From IMG/VR virus record IMGVR_UViG_3300020156_000029, positions 1 to 64,000 of that record: a stretch of DNA of 64,000 bases, one strand, 5' to 3'. Below are positions 42,299 through 49,915 of the stretch, in pieces. Position 1 is the stretch's first letter; each line of letters opens with the position of its first letter. The DNA comes from a virus. The notes beneath the pieces are model-generated. The model did not search any database. It was not told the DNA's origin and saw only the letters and a list, made by a program, of their open reading frames with translations. The position numbers and the translations under genes were made by a program.

Positions 42299-42565
42299 TT
42301 AGAAGGAAGGGTCGCCGGGCGTGGTGCGCGGGGCGAAGCCGCCGTTTCGCGGGAACAGGGCGACGCCGAGCGCGCAGAGAGCGCCCTGGTAGTCCCCGGC
42401 CTCAATGGCGTGGCGGATGGTGTTGTCGGAACGCCAGGTGCGGACCTCATCGCGAGCTTCGGCGAAGTGGTTGGCGCGGAGGAGGTCGTAGACCTCGGAG
42501 CCCGTGGCGCGTCGGGCGGGTGGATAGGCCGTCAGGCGGTCCCTATCAAGAAGATCAAGCTGCAT
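42299..42565 (-). CDS. First gene of the minus-strand early operon, 88 residues
   Basis: Start at ATG 42565, about 24 bases downstream of the predicted transcription start; only a GGGG is present as ribosome site. The protein (MQLDLLDRDRLTAYPPARRATGSEVYDLLRANHFAEAR) is helical and charged. As the first product after the repressor-controlled promoter it may be regulatory. Not recognised. Confidence 0.68.
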   Translation of the reverse strand: MQLDLLDRDRLTAYPPARRATGSEVYDLLRANHFAEARDEVRTWRSDNTIRHAIEAGDYQGALCALGVALFPRNGGFAPRTTPGDPSF

Positions 42566-42566
42566 G

Positions 42567-42600
42567 AAAAAGCCCCGGCTGCGACTATGCAACCGAGGCT
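42567..42600 (-). terminator. Repressor-gene terminator overlapping the early promoter
   Basis: On the minus strand, AGCCTCGGTTGC (42600-42589), loop ATAGTC, GCAGCCGGGGCT (42582-42571), then TTTTT (42571-42567): 12 pairs including G-U. It lies after the repressor gene (ends 42649), so repressor transcripts should stop here. Its 5' arm contains the -10 element of the next promoter. Confidence 0.75.
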
Positions 42601-42624
42601 AAACGGATGATTCCGGCAAGTCAA
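42596..42624 (-). promoter_or_regulatory. Promoter of the long minus-strand early operon
   Basis: TTGACT (42624-42619), 17-base spacer, TAGCCT (42601-42596); predicted start near 42589. The spacer contains GGAATC, a variant of the operator repeat and also a GANTC methylation site (42609-42613). CGATTTATCCG lies immediately upstream, as in other early promoters. Confidence 0.68.
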
Positions 42625-42648
42625 CGGATAAATCGGGCGGCGGTTCCG

Positions 42649-43383
42649 TTACGAAGAAGCTGACCCGACGATTTTGTGGACGTAGGCGACGCGGGTGCGG
42701 GGGATGGCGTAGACGTGTCCGTCGTCCTCAATCTCGACATCCTCGCTTGTCGACCTGGCGTATTCAGGGCGCGGCGAGAGGATGCGGAAGCGGCAACGAT
42801 CGTCGTGGGACGGATCAAGCCGGGCGATGCAAACGGTGCCGTCCGTGAGGCCGAACAGGACGAAATCACCGGCCCGTGCGGGGATGCCGGGATGGACGTG
42901 AACGATCTCTCCGACGAAGTAGCGGGGCTCCATAGCGTCGCTGAAAATCGCGAAAGCATAGGCGGCCTGAACGTGTGTCAAAGATGGCGGCGCGGCCACC
43001 ATGTCTATAGGTTCTGTGAACATCACCCCCATCGGCCCTCCATCCCGCGACCTTGCCGACAGGAGGTTAAGCATCCGTGGAGTTACGGGGTAAGATTCGC
43101 CCGGTGCAAACGACCGAATCTCAGCCAGCCGCCTAGGTGCTGGCGTCGCCCCTATCAAATAGTCGAGATCGCACTCGAGCACGCGAGCCAGCTTTATGAG
43201 CCGGGGCATGGCCGGCTCTTTGCTCCGTCCGTGGATCACGTCGCCGACGTAGGAAAGGCCGAATCCAGCACGACGGCTGGCCTCTCGCTCTGAGATGCCA
43301 AGCTCGTCGAGCCGCGCCTTTATGCGTTCGCCCAGGCCGCGCATGGGGCTGGGGACAGTTTTCTGCTCGTCCGTTGACAGCAC
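42649..43383 (-). CDS. CI-like repressor with inactive S24 peptidase domain
   Basis: 244 residues. HTH in the N-terminus (ERIKARLDELGISEREASRRAG, SYVGDVIHGRSKEP), then a LexA/CI-type C-terminal fold. The catalytic Ser motif reads SDAMEPRY (148-155), with Ala150 at the nucleophile position, and the Lys motif reads TVCIARL with Ala187 in place of Lys. Both catalytic residues are therefore missing. It lies between divergent promoters and should repress the early genes through GGAATAAAA-type operators. GTG start at 43383; ATG at 43344 is an alternative. Confidence 0.85.
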   Translation of the reverse strand: MLSTDEQKTVPSPMRGLGERIKARLDELGISEREASRRAGFGLSYVGDVIHGRSKEPAMPRLIKLARVLECDLDYLIGATPAPRRLAEIRSFAPGESYPVTPRMLNLLSARSRDGGPMGVMFTEPIDMVAAPPSLTHVQAAYAFAIFSDAMEPRYFVGEIVHVHPGIPARAGDFVLFGLTDGTVCIARLDPSHDDRCRFRILSPRPEYARSTSEDVEIEDDGHVYAIPRTRVAYVHKIVGSASS

Positions 43384-43488
43384 CGGATTAGTCCGTTACT
43401 CGGTTGGAAAGGCCGCAACGCCCAACGGAAACATTGGTTCCGCGCACGTTGCAGCCTTTCTGGTTTCATATGCGGAATAAAACCTAGC
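43384..43488. promoter_or_regulatory. Repressor/regulator intergenic control region
   Basis: 105 bases between the divergent repressor and winged-helix genes. It contains an operator-like GGAATAAAAC (43474-43483) preceded by CATATGC, and an imperfect inverted pair GGCCGCAACG...CGTTGCAGCC. A TTGACA (43374-43379) lies at the start of the repressor gene pointing rightwards but its 17-base -10 (TACTCG) is weak. I cannot assign exact promoters. Confidence 0.5.
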
Positions 43489-43839
43489 ATGGTACTCGGG
43501 ATGACGCAAGCCCCAGATGAGAACGACTCTCTGCGGGCCGAGATTGAGCGCCTTCGCGCCGTCCTGGCCGATACGCAAGCGAGCGTCCCCGCTGGGTGGC
43601 GGTTAACTGCGACGGAGGACAAGGTGTTCCGTGTTCTCCTGGCGGTCGATTGCGCGACCCGAGCGGCCATCGCCCAGGGCGCGGGACTCACTGAAAACCG
43701 TTCGATCGACGTCCACCTTACCCGCATCCGCAAGAAACTCACGCCCTTCGGTGTGGAAATCGAAACGGTGCGCTCTCGCGGCTGGCGGCTGGTCGGCCGG
43801 GCCGGTTGGTGCGGCGCATTGAACTCCCAAGCCGCCTAA
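43489..43839 (+). CDS. Winged-helix DNA-binding regulator (OmpR-type effector domain)
   Basis: 116 residues. A coiled N-terminus (SLRAEIERLRAVLADTQ) precedes a winged helix: WRLTATEDKVFRVLLAVD, LTENRSIDVHLTRIRKKL, IETVRSRGWRLVG, the C-terminal domain pattern of OmpR-type regulators without a receiver. As the first gene opposite the repressor it takes the place of cro/cII. ATG at 43489 or 43501. Confidence 0.8.
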   Translation: MVLGMTQAPDENDSLRAEIERLRAVLADTQASVPAGWRLTATEDKVFRVLLAVDCATRAAIAQGAGLTENRSIDVHLTRIRKKLTPFGVEIETVRSRGWRLVGRAGWCGALNSQAA

Positions 43840-43866
43840 CGTCCCGTCAACAGGAGAGCCTAAAAC

Positions 43867-44637
43867 ATGAGCATCTCGCTCAAATCCCTCAAGAAAACTG
43901 CGCCCAAAGCCAACCCGTTCGGCCTGATTTATGGTGTGGAAAAGGTCGGCAAGACCGCCCTGGCGTGCGAGGCCCCGGCCCCCGTCATGGTCCAGACCCC
44001 CGGCGAGAACCCTCCGGCTGGCATCGAGGTCGACACCTTCGGCGAGATCAAGACGCTCGACGAGTTCTTCGACGCCGTGGGCGCGCTGATCAGCGACGAC
44101 CACGAGTTCAAGACCTTCATCATCGACGCCGCTGACGGCCTCGAGCGCCTGGTCTACGACGCGGCTTGCAAGCGCAACAACTGGCAGTCGATCGAAGACC
44201 CCGGCTTCGGCAAGGGCTACGTCGAGGCCCTGAACATCTGGACGAACGAAGTCCTCGCCGCGCTGTCGGACCTCCGCGAAGCGCGCGGCATGAACGTCCT
44301 GATGATCGCCCACGCGGAAATCTTCAAGTTCGACAGCCCGACGTCGGACTCCTACAGCCGCTATCGCCCAAACCTCCGCAAGGGCGTCGTCGATGCCATT
44401 CAGGCCGGTGCGGACTTCATCGCCTTCGTCAATCACCGCGTCTCGATCAAGAAGGAAGACGCCGGCTTCAACAAGACGACGAACCGGGGTGAGGGCGCGG
44501 GCCTCCGCGTGATCTATCTCGACGAGCGGCCGGGCTTCATCGCCGGCAACCGCTACGACATGCCGAGCGAGATCAACTTCAAGAAGGGCGAGGGCTGGGC
44601 CGCGCTGGCCAAGCATCTGCCGGGAGCGCCGGCATGA
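43867..44637 (+). CDS. AAA_24 / Sak4-like recombination ATPase
   Basis: 256 residues with Walker A GVEKVGKT (23-30) and Walker B FIIDAADGL; overall RecA-like fold of phage AAA_24 proteins (Sak4), which assist single-strand annealing and replication. Next to a DUF669 protein, its usual partner. GGAGAG precedes the ATG. It starts the replication/recombination block. Confidence 0.88.
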   Translation: MSISLKSLKKTAPKANPFGLIYGVEKVGKTALACEAPAPVMVQTPGENPPAGIEVDTFGEIKTLDEFFDAVGALISDDHEFKTFIIDAADGLERLVYDAACKRNNWQSIEDPGFGKGYVEALNIWTNEVLAALSDLREARGMNVLMIAHAEIFKFDSPTSDSYSRYRPNLRKGVVDAIQAGADFIAFVNHRVSIKKEDAGFNKTTNRGEGAGLRVIYLDERPGFIAGNRYDMPSEINFKKGEGWAALAKHLPGAPA

Positions 44638-44816
44638 TCGACGCCCTCCTGTTCACCTCCTCGGCCATCCTCCTCTTGCTGGCCTGGATGCTGGCGCTCT
44701 CGACGGCCAACCGCTTCGGCGCGGGCGATCGTGACGGCGGCGTCGTCGGGGTGGTCTTCACCTCGCTCGTGGTCTTCTGCGTCGTTGTCGCCGGCTACGC
44801 GGGGTGCGTCGCATGA
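44634..44816 (+). CDS. Small membrane protein with two hydrophobic helices
   Basis: 60 residues: MIDALLFTSSAILLLLAWML as first helix and VVGVVFTSLVVFCVVVAGYA as second. Overlaps the ATPase stop and the following small gene by four bases. Unknown; superinfection exclusion or inner-membrane interference would be plausible roles. Confidence 0.65.
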   Translation: MIDALLFTSSAILLLLAWMLALSTANRFGAGDRDGGVVGVVFTSLVVFCVVVAGYAGCVA

Positions 44817-44956
44817 TGGACCCGGCCGAAGACTTCGTCCCCGCTGAACTGTCGCTCCGCCGCAAGGTGGCGCTGATCGGAATGCTTGGGGTGATCGCGT
44901 GGTTCGCCGTCATCGGCGTGGTCGCGACCATCTCCTTCATCTTCAACCTCGTCTGA
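44813..44956 (+). CDS. Very small membrane protein, 47 residues
   Basis: ATGATG start inside the previous stop. MMDPAEDFVPAELSLRRKVAL is followed by one membrane helix (IGMLGVIAWFAVIGVVATIS). With the previous gene it forms a pair of tiny membrane proteins inside a replication operon. Function unknown. Confidence 0.65.
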   Translation: MMDPAEDFVPAELSLRRKVALIGMLGVIAWFAVIGVVATISFIFNLV

Positions 44957-44972
44957 AAGGAACAGACAACCC

Positions 44973-45569
44973 ATGGCCAGTCTCGGTCAATCTTTCGATC
45001 CCAACTCCGTCGCGCCTGATACGGGTGCCGGCGGCGGCCTCCACCCGGCCGGCGTCTTCGAGGTGGAAATCACCGAGTCGGACGTCAAGCCGACGTCGAA
45101 CGGCAAGGGCATGATCCTGAAGTTCGTCGCCGAGGGCACCGGCAACCCGAACGCGCCCGAGGACAACAAGGGCAAGAAAATCTACGGCAACATCAACGTC
45201 CAGCACGAGTCGGCCCAGGCTCAGGCCATCGGCCAGGGCCAGCTTTCGGCGCTGTGCGCGGCGGTCGGCTTCACCTCGGCGCTCGAGGACTCCGAACAGC
45301 TTCACTATCAACCGTTCTGGGTCGAGGTGAAGCACGAGCAGCGCATGGGTAAGGACGCGGCCGGCAAGTATACCGTGCCTCAGTTCTTCGACGACGGCTC
45401 CCCGAAGATGAACGCCGAGATCAAGCGCTACATCTTCGGCGACGAGGCCGGCCAGCCCCAGCCTCCGGCCCAGAAGGCCGCGCCGCAAGCGGCCCCGGCT
45501 CCGGCCCAAACCGCCCAGGCCGCTCCCGCCGCCGGCGGACGCACCTGGCAGCGCCGCCCGGCCGCCTAA
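44973..45569 (+). CDS. DUF669 family single-strand-binding-like protein
   Basis: 198 residues. FEVEITESDVKPTSNGKGMI and the KIYGNINVQHESAQAQAIGQGQLS segment match DUF669, commonly encoded after AAA_24 ATPases and thought to coat or handle single-stranded DNA. The last 50 residues are a Pro/Ala/Gln linker ending in TWQRRPAA, like an SSB tail. AAGGA lies upstream. Confidence 0.85.
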   Translation: MASLGQSFDPNSVAPDTGAGGGLHPAGVFEVEITESDVKPTSNGKGMILKFVAEGTGNPNAPEDNKGKKIYGNINVQHESAQAQAIGQGQLSALCAAVGFTSALEDSEQLHYQPFWVEVKHEQRMGKDAAGKYTVPQFFDDGSPKMNAEIKRYIFGDEAGQPQPPAQKAAPQAAPAPAQTAQAAPAAGGRTWQRRPAA

Positions 45570-45589
45570 CACACCCTTCCTCCCGCCTG

Positions 45590-45616
45590 GGCGGGGCTTC
45601 GGCCCCGCCACTTTTT
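45590..45616 (+). terminator. Intrinsic terminator after the DUF669 gene
   Basis: GGCGGGGC (45590-45597), TTCG, GCCCCGCC (45602-45609), A, C, TTTTT (45612-45616). Strong hairpin; downstream genes continue on the same strand, so it is probably a partial terminator or is antiterminated. Confidence 0.8.
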
Positions 45617-45651
45617 CCCGCGCCCTCGGGCGTGAACGGAGAACCTTTGTC

Positions 45652-46641
45652 TTGGCCCCGCTCCCGCAACCTCGCTCGAGCATTCCCGACCTGATCTATG
45701 CCGCCTATGAAGCGTCGGCGTCGGATTGGGACGGCCTAGGCTTCTCGCCGTCCATGCTGGGGACCGAGTGCGACCGCGCGCTTTGGTATCTGTTCCGCTG
45801 GGCGTGCGCGAAGGAGAAGTTCAGCGGCCGGATGCTCCGGCTGTTCCAGACGGGCCACATCGAAGAAGACCGGATCATCGACGACCTGAAGCGCATCGGG
45901 CTCGAGGTCCACGAGGTCGATCCGTCGACCGGCAAGCAATGGCTGGCCCGCGCGATCGGCGGGCACCTTCGCGGCAAACTCGACGGCATCATCACGGCCG
46001 GCGTCCCCGAGGCCCCAGCAAAAACTCACGTCGTCGAGTGCAAGTCGCACTCCGAGAAGTCGTTCGGCAAGGTCAAGATGCACGGCGTGCTCAAGGGCAA
46101 GTTCGAGCATTGGGTCCAGTGCCAGGTCTACATGCACGTTCGCGGCATCGACCGCGCCCTCTACGCCGCCGTCAACAAGAACACCGACGAAGTCTATTAC
46201 GAGCGCGTCCGCTACGATCATGAGTTCTGTTCGCTCCTGTTCGCGCGGCTGCAGCGCGTCATCCTGACCGATCAGCCGCCGGCCCCGATCAGCGAGAAGC
46301 GCTCCGCGCCCGACTGCCGCTTTTGCAAGTCGAAGCCGCTGTGCGTCGGCGAGAGCTTCGCGCGCCTCAACTGCCGCACCTGTCTCCATTCCACTCCGCT
46401 CCTCGACGGCGACGCCGCGTGGACGTGCGCCCGCTGGGCCAAGCCGCTCCTGGCGGATGAACAGCGCGCCGCGTGCCCCTCGCACCTGTTCATCCCCGGC
46501 CTCGTGCCGGGCGAGCAAATCGACGTCGACGAGCAAGCCGAGACCGTCACCTACCGCCTGGCCAACGGCGACCTCTGGGTCGACGGCCAGGACGCCTCTC
46601 ATGAACCCATCGCCAATCCCGAGTCCGAAGATGCTGAGTAA
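45652..46641 (+). CDS. PD-(D/E)XK nuclease with C-terminal Cys cluster
   Basis: 329 residues. The restriction-like core GKLDGIITAG...HVVECKSHSEKSF supplies Asp and Glu-x-Lys, as in phage RecB/Cas4-like exonucleases; later CRFCKSKPLCVG and NCRTCLHS/WTCARW give a Cys cluster that may bind zinc or an iron-sulfur cluster. TTG start with GGAG ten bases upstream. With the AAA_24 and DUF669 proteins it makes a recombination module. Confidence 0.82.
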   Translation: MAPLPQPRSSIPDLIYAAYEASASDWDGLGFSPSMLGTECDRALWYLFRWACAKEKFSGRMLRLFQTGHIEEDRIIDDLKRIGLEVHEVDPSTGKQWLARAIGGHLRGKLDGIITAGVPEAPAKTHVVECKSHSEKSFGKVKMHGVLKGKFEHWVQCQVYMHVRGIDRALYAAVNKNTDEVYYERVRYDHEFCSLLFARLQRVILTDQPPAPISEKRSAPDCRFCKSKPLCVGESFARLNCRTCLHSTPLLDGDAAWTCARWAKPLLADEQRAACPSHLFIPGLVPGEQIDVDEQAETVTYRLANGDLWVDGQDASHEPIANPESEDAE

Positions 46642-47161
46642 CGCCATCGCCATGTCGCCAGCCGCCCCGATCGGCTGGACGCCCGCCCGCGTCGCCGAGA
46701 TGGAGCGGCTGTGGCGCGAGAACCATTCGTTCAGCGAGATCGCACGCACCCTCGGCGGCGGCCTGACCCGCAACGCCGTGATCGGCAAGGCGCACCGCAT
46801 GGGGCTGACCCGGCCGCCCGAGATGGCGCGGGCCATGGCGGAGATTCAGCCGAAGTCGCGCAAGCGCCAAGAGGTCACCGCCTCCGCCCGCTGGAAGGAC
46901 GACGCCGGCGAGAAGAAAGGGCTTCCGGTCGAGAAGGTCGAGACCGCCAAGCCCCTCATGTCGCGCGTGTTCGGCCGCGAGTGCGCCTGGCCCGTCGACG
47001 AGGGCATGGCGTGCTGCGCGCCGGTGGTCGAGAGCGGCCAGTATTGCGCCGCGCACAAGGCCCGTGCCTACACGGGGCCGGGCAAGCCCTTCCGTGGCCT
47101 CGCCGAGTTCGGCCAGCAATCCGGCGATCCCGAACGGTGGTTCGGCGAGGGGTCGTGCTGA
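46631..47161 (+). CDS. gcrA: GcrA family cell-cycle regulator
   Basis: 176 residues. GWTPARVAEMERLWRENHSF, then SEIARTLGGGLTRNAVIGKAHRMGL is the GcrA DNA-binding domain; the C-terminus has CAWPVDEGMACCAPVV...YCAAHKARAY, the sigma-70-contacting Cys-rich end of GcrA. In Caulobacter GcrA works with sigma-70 at promoters bearing N6-methyladenine in GANTC. It overlaps the nuclease gene by 11 bases and is followed at once by a DNA methyltransferase. Confidence 0.92.
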   Translation: MLSNAIAMSPAAPIGWTPARVAEMERLWRENHSFSEIARTLGGGLTRNAVIGKAHRMGLTRPPEMARAMAEIQPKSRKRQEVTASARWKDDAGEKKGLPVEKVETAKPLMSRVFGRECAWPVDEGMACCAPVVESGQYCAAHKARAYTGPGKPFRGLAEFGQQSGDPERWFGEGSC

Positions 47162-47928
47162 TGGAGGTCGTGACGATCGGCGGCGCGACGCTCTACCGGG
47201 GCGACTGCCGCGAAATCCTCCCGACCCTGTCGGGCGTGAAGGCGCTCGTGACTGATCCTCCATATCGCGTCACCTCGGGCGGCTTCGGCGATCTCGAGGG
47301 CGGCTTCAGCGGGTGGATCAAGGACGCCTACGACAACAGCGGCGAGATCGTCGCGTGCGACATCGAGTGGAACGAATGGCTCGACCTCGTGCCGGCCGTC
47401 CTGGCGGATGACGCCCAGGTCTACGTCTTCTCGAACGACCGCAACCTTCAGATCGCGCGCCAGGCGGCCGAGGCGGCCGGGCTGAAGTTCCATCGCCTCC
47501 TCGTGTGGGACAAGCGCGCCGCGCTCCCGAACCGCTGGTATCAGCAGACGTGCGAGTTCGTCTTGTTCATGCGGAAGGGCAAGGCGTACATGATCAACAA
47601 CCCTTCCTCGAAGGCGCTCGTGTCGCTGTTTCAGCGCGACGAGTCCAAGCACCCGACCGAGAAGCCGGTCGAGTTGTGCCGCCTCTACATCGAGAACAGC
47701 ACCGCGCCAGGCGATCTCGTACTCGACCCCTTCATGGGCTCCGGCACGACCGGCGTTGCGGCCGTTCAGGCCGGCCGGCGCTTCGTCGGCATCGAACTGA
47801 CCCAGGAATGGTTCGACGTGGCCTGCGCCCGCATCGAGAACGCCTTCGCCGGCGAGACGAGCCGCAAGCGCGCCGTCGCCGCGCTCAACACCGACAACGA
47901 CCAACCGCTCGGGGGACTTTTCGCATGA
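47161..47928 (+). CDS. Beta-class DNA (adenine or N4-cytosine) methyltransferase
   Basis: 255 residues. Motif IV DPPY (32-35) comes before motif I LDPFMGSGTTGVAA, the beta-class order also used by CcrM; the C-terminal specificity extension of CcrM is absent. Start overlaps the GcrA stop (TGATGG). GANTC specificity would make sense with GcrA next door but is not shown by the sequence. Confidence 0.88.
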   Translation: MEVVTIGGATLYRGDCREILPTLSGVKALVTDPPYRVTSGGFGDLEGGFSGWIKDAYDNSGEIVACDIEWNEWLDLVPAVLADDAQVYVFSNDRNLQIARQAAEAAGLKFHRLLVWDKRAALPNRWYQQTCEFVLFMRKGKAYMINNPSSKALVSLFQRDESKHPTEKPVELCRLYIENSTAPGDLVLDPFMGSGTTGVAAVQAGRRFVGIELTQEWFDVACARIENAFAGETSRKRAVAALNTDNDQPLGGLFA

Positions 47929-48140
47929 GCCTAGACCGCCACGACCTCGCGCTGAACGTCATTCAGGCCAACGCCGGCAAGCGCGCCGAGGAGATCATCA
48001 ACGCGCTCTATCGCCAGGGCCTCGCCATTGTCCCTCTCGCCGCCCCGCCCGGCACGGACGGCACGCGCGTCCTGAACCTGTCGAAGACGCCCGGCGAAAT
48101 CTGGACGGCCCAGGTCGAGCACGCGCGGGTGCGCGCCTGA
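47925..48140 (+). CDS. Small hypothetical protein, 71 residues
   Basis: MSLDRHDLALNVIQANAGKRAEEIINALYRQGL is helical; the second half is a short sheet (GTRVLNLSKTPGEIWTAQVEHA). Four-base overlap with the methyltransferase and one base with the helicase. Could be a helicase or methyltransferase accessory. Confidence 0.68.
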   Translation: MSLDRHDLALNVIQANAGKRAEEIINALYRQGLAIVPLAAPPGTDGTRVLNLSKTPGEIWTAQVEHARVRA

Positions 48141-49915
48141 TGTGGACGCCGCGACCCTATCAGGCCGAGGCAATCGACGCCGCGCTTGACGCGCTGGCGG
48201 GCGGCGAGGACGCGCTTCTTGTCGTCCCCACGGGCGGCGGCAAGTCGGGCATCATCGGCACGATCACCAAGGCGCTCTACCACGACTTCAGCCTCCGCAT
48301 CGTCAACTGCGCGCACGTCGCCGAACTCGTCGGCCAGGCCTACGACGAACTGATCGGCATGTGGGAGTGGGCTCCGGCCGGCATCTACTCGGCAGGCCTG
48401 AACCGTCGTGAGATGCACTCGCAAATCCTGTTCGCCGGCATCGCCTCAATCTTCAAGAAGGCGCACCTCCTGGGCCAGGTCGACGTGCTGATGGTCGACG
48501 AGGCGCACATGATCCCGCGCGAGGGCAACGGGCAATATCGGCGCTTCATCTCCGACCTTCGCGAGATGAACCCCGACATGCGCCTCCTGGGCCTGACGGC
48601 GACGCCCTACCGCCTGGGCTCCGGCCGCCTCGACGAGGACCGCGTCACCAAGAGCGGCGCGGTTGAGCCGGCGCTGTTCCCCAGCGTGACCTACGAGGTG
48701 TCGATCCGCCACCTGATCGACGAAGGCTGGCTCGCGCCGCTGACGACGAAGGACACCGGCGACCTGGCGATCGACACCTCGGGCGTCGGCTCGAGCGGCG
48801 GCGACTTCAAGATCGGCGAGCTTTCGGGCGCGGTCGACAAGCCCGAACTCATCCGCGACATCTGCGCGGACGTCATCGCCAAGGGCAAGGATCGCCGCTC
48901 GTGGCTGATCTTCACGCCCGGCGTCTCGGACGCCGAGCACTTCCACGAGGAGATGACCCGCCGGGGTTTTCGCGGCGGCGTTATCACCGGCGAGACGCCG
49001 ACCGGCGAGCGCAAGCGGCTGATCGAGGACTTCAAGAACTACCGCATCCGCTACCTCGTGAACTGCGGCGTGCTCACCACGGGCTTCGACCACAAGGGCG
49101 TCGACCTCCTGGCGATGGTGCGGCCGACGAAGTCGACGGCGCTCTACGTCCAGATATGCGGACGCGGCACGCGCCCGCTCTACGAGCCCGGTTTCAATCC
49201 GAACACGGCGACGGCCGAGGAGCGCAAGGCGTCGATCGCGCGCGGGCCGAAGCCCAACTGCCTCGTGCTCGATTACGCCAAGAACATCAACTATCACGGC
49301 CCCGTCGACATGGTGCAGCCGCGCAAGCCCGGCTCCGGCAAGGGCGAGGCCCCGGTGAAGACCTGTCCGCCGCATCTGGGCGGGTGCTCGTCGGTGGTTC
49401 ACGCCTCCGTCATGGAGTGCCCTGACTGCGGCTTTCTGTGGGAGCGCCAGGTCTCCGAGAAGATCACCCGGCGCGCGGCCGAGGTGCCGATCCTGTCGAA
49501 GTCCGAGCCGCTGTGGATCAAGGTCCAGCAACGCACGTTCCGGCGTCACGAGAAACTCGGAAAGCCGCCGAGCGTCAAGGTCGAATACCGCTCCGGCATC
49601 ACGATCTATCCCGAGTGGATCGCGGTCGAGAACGAACGCGCGCGCGGCCTGGTCTCGGCGTGGTGGAAGCGCGCCGGTGGGGCTGAACCGGCCCCGACGT
49701 CGGTGACCGAGATGCTAGACCGCGTCGGCGAGCTTCGGCCCATCGACGAGATCAGGGTCGAGGCCGAGGGCAAATACTGGCGCGTCACCGGCTGGCGGCA
49801 CGCCCAGGGCCAGGCTCCCGAGGGCGAGGCGGACAAGTCGGCCTCGTGGGCTCCCCAGCGCTACGACCTGAAGCGCGACACATACGCTGACCTAGACGCG
49901 GATATTCCCTTCTGA
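48140..49915 (+). CDS. Superfamily 2 DEAD/DEAH-box helicase
   Basis: 591 residues. PRPYQAEAIDAAL (Q-like motif), VPTGGGKS (29-36, motif I), MVDEAHM (motif II), GLTATPYRL (III), LIFTPGVSDA (IV), LTTGFDHKGVDLLAM (V) and QICGRGTRPLY (VI). A CPPHLGGCSS...CPDCG zinc-ribbon-like part is near residue 420. UvsW/RecG-like remodelling during replication is likely. One-base overlaps with both neighbours. Confidence 0.92.
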   Translation: MWTPRPYQAEAIDAALDALAGGEDALLVVPTGGGKSGIIGTITKALYHDFSLRIVNCAHVAELVGQAYDELIGMWEWAPAGIYSAGLNRREMHSQILFAGIASIFKKAHLLGQVDVLMVDEAHMIPREGNGQYRRFISDLREMNPDMRLLGLTATPYRLGSGRLDEDRVTKSGAVEPALFPSVTYEVSIRHLIDEGWLAPLTTKDTGDLAIDTSGVGSSGGDFKIGELSGAVDKPELIRDICADVIAKGKDRRSWLIFTPGVSDAEHFHEEMTRRGFRGGVITGETPTGERKRLIEDFKNYRIRYLVNCGVLTTGFDHKGVDLLAMVRPTKSTALYVQICGRGTRPLYEPGFNPNTATAEERKASIARGPKPNCLVLDYAKNINYHGPVDMVQPRKPGSGKGEAPVKTCPPHLGGCSSVVHASVMECPDCGFLWERQVSEKITRRAAEVPILSKSEPLWIKVQQRTFRRHEKLGKPPSVKVEYRSGITIYPEWIAVENERARGLVSAWWKRAGGAEPAPTSVTEMLDRVGELRPIDEIRVEAEGKYWRVTGWRHAQGQAPEGEADKSASWAPQRYDLKRDTYADLDADIPF

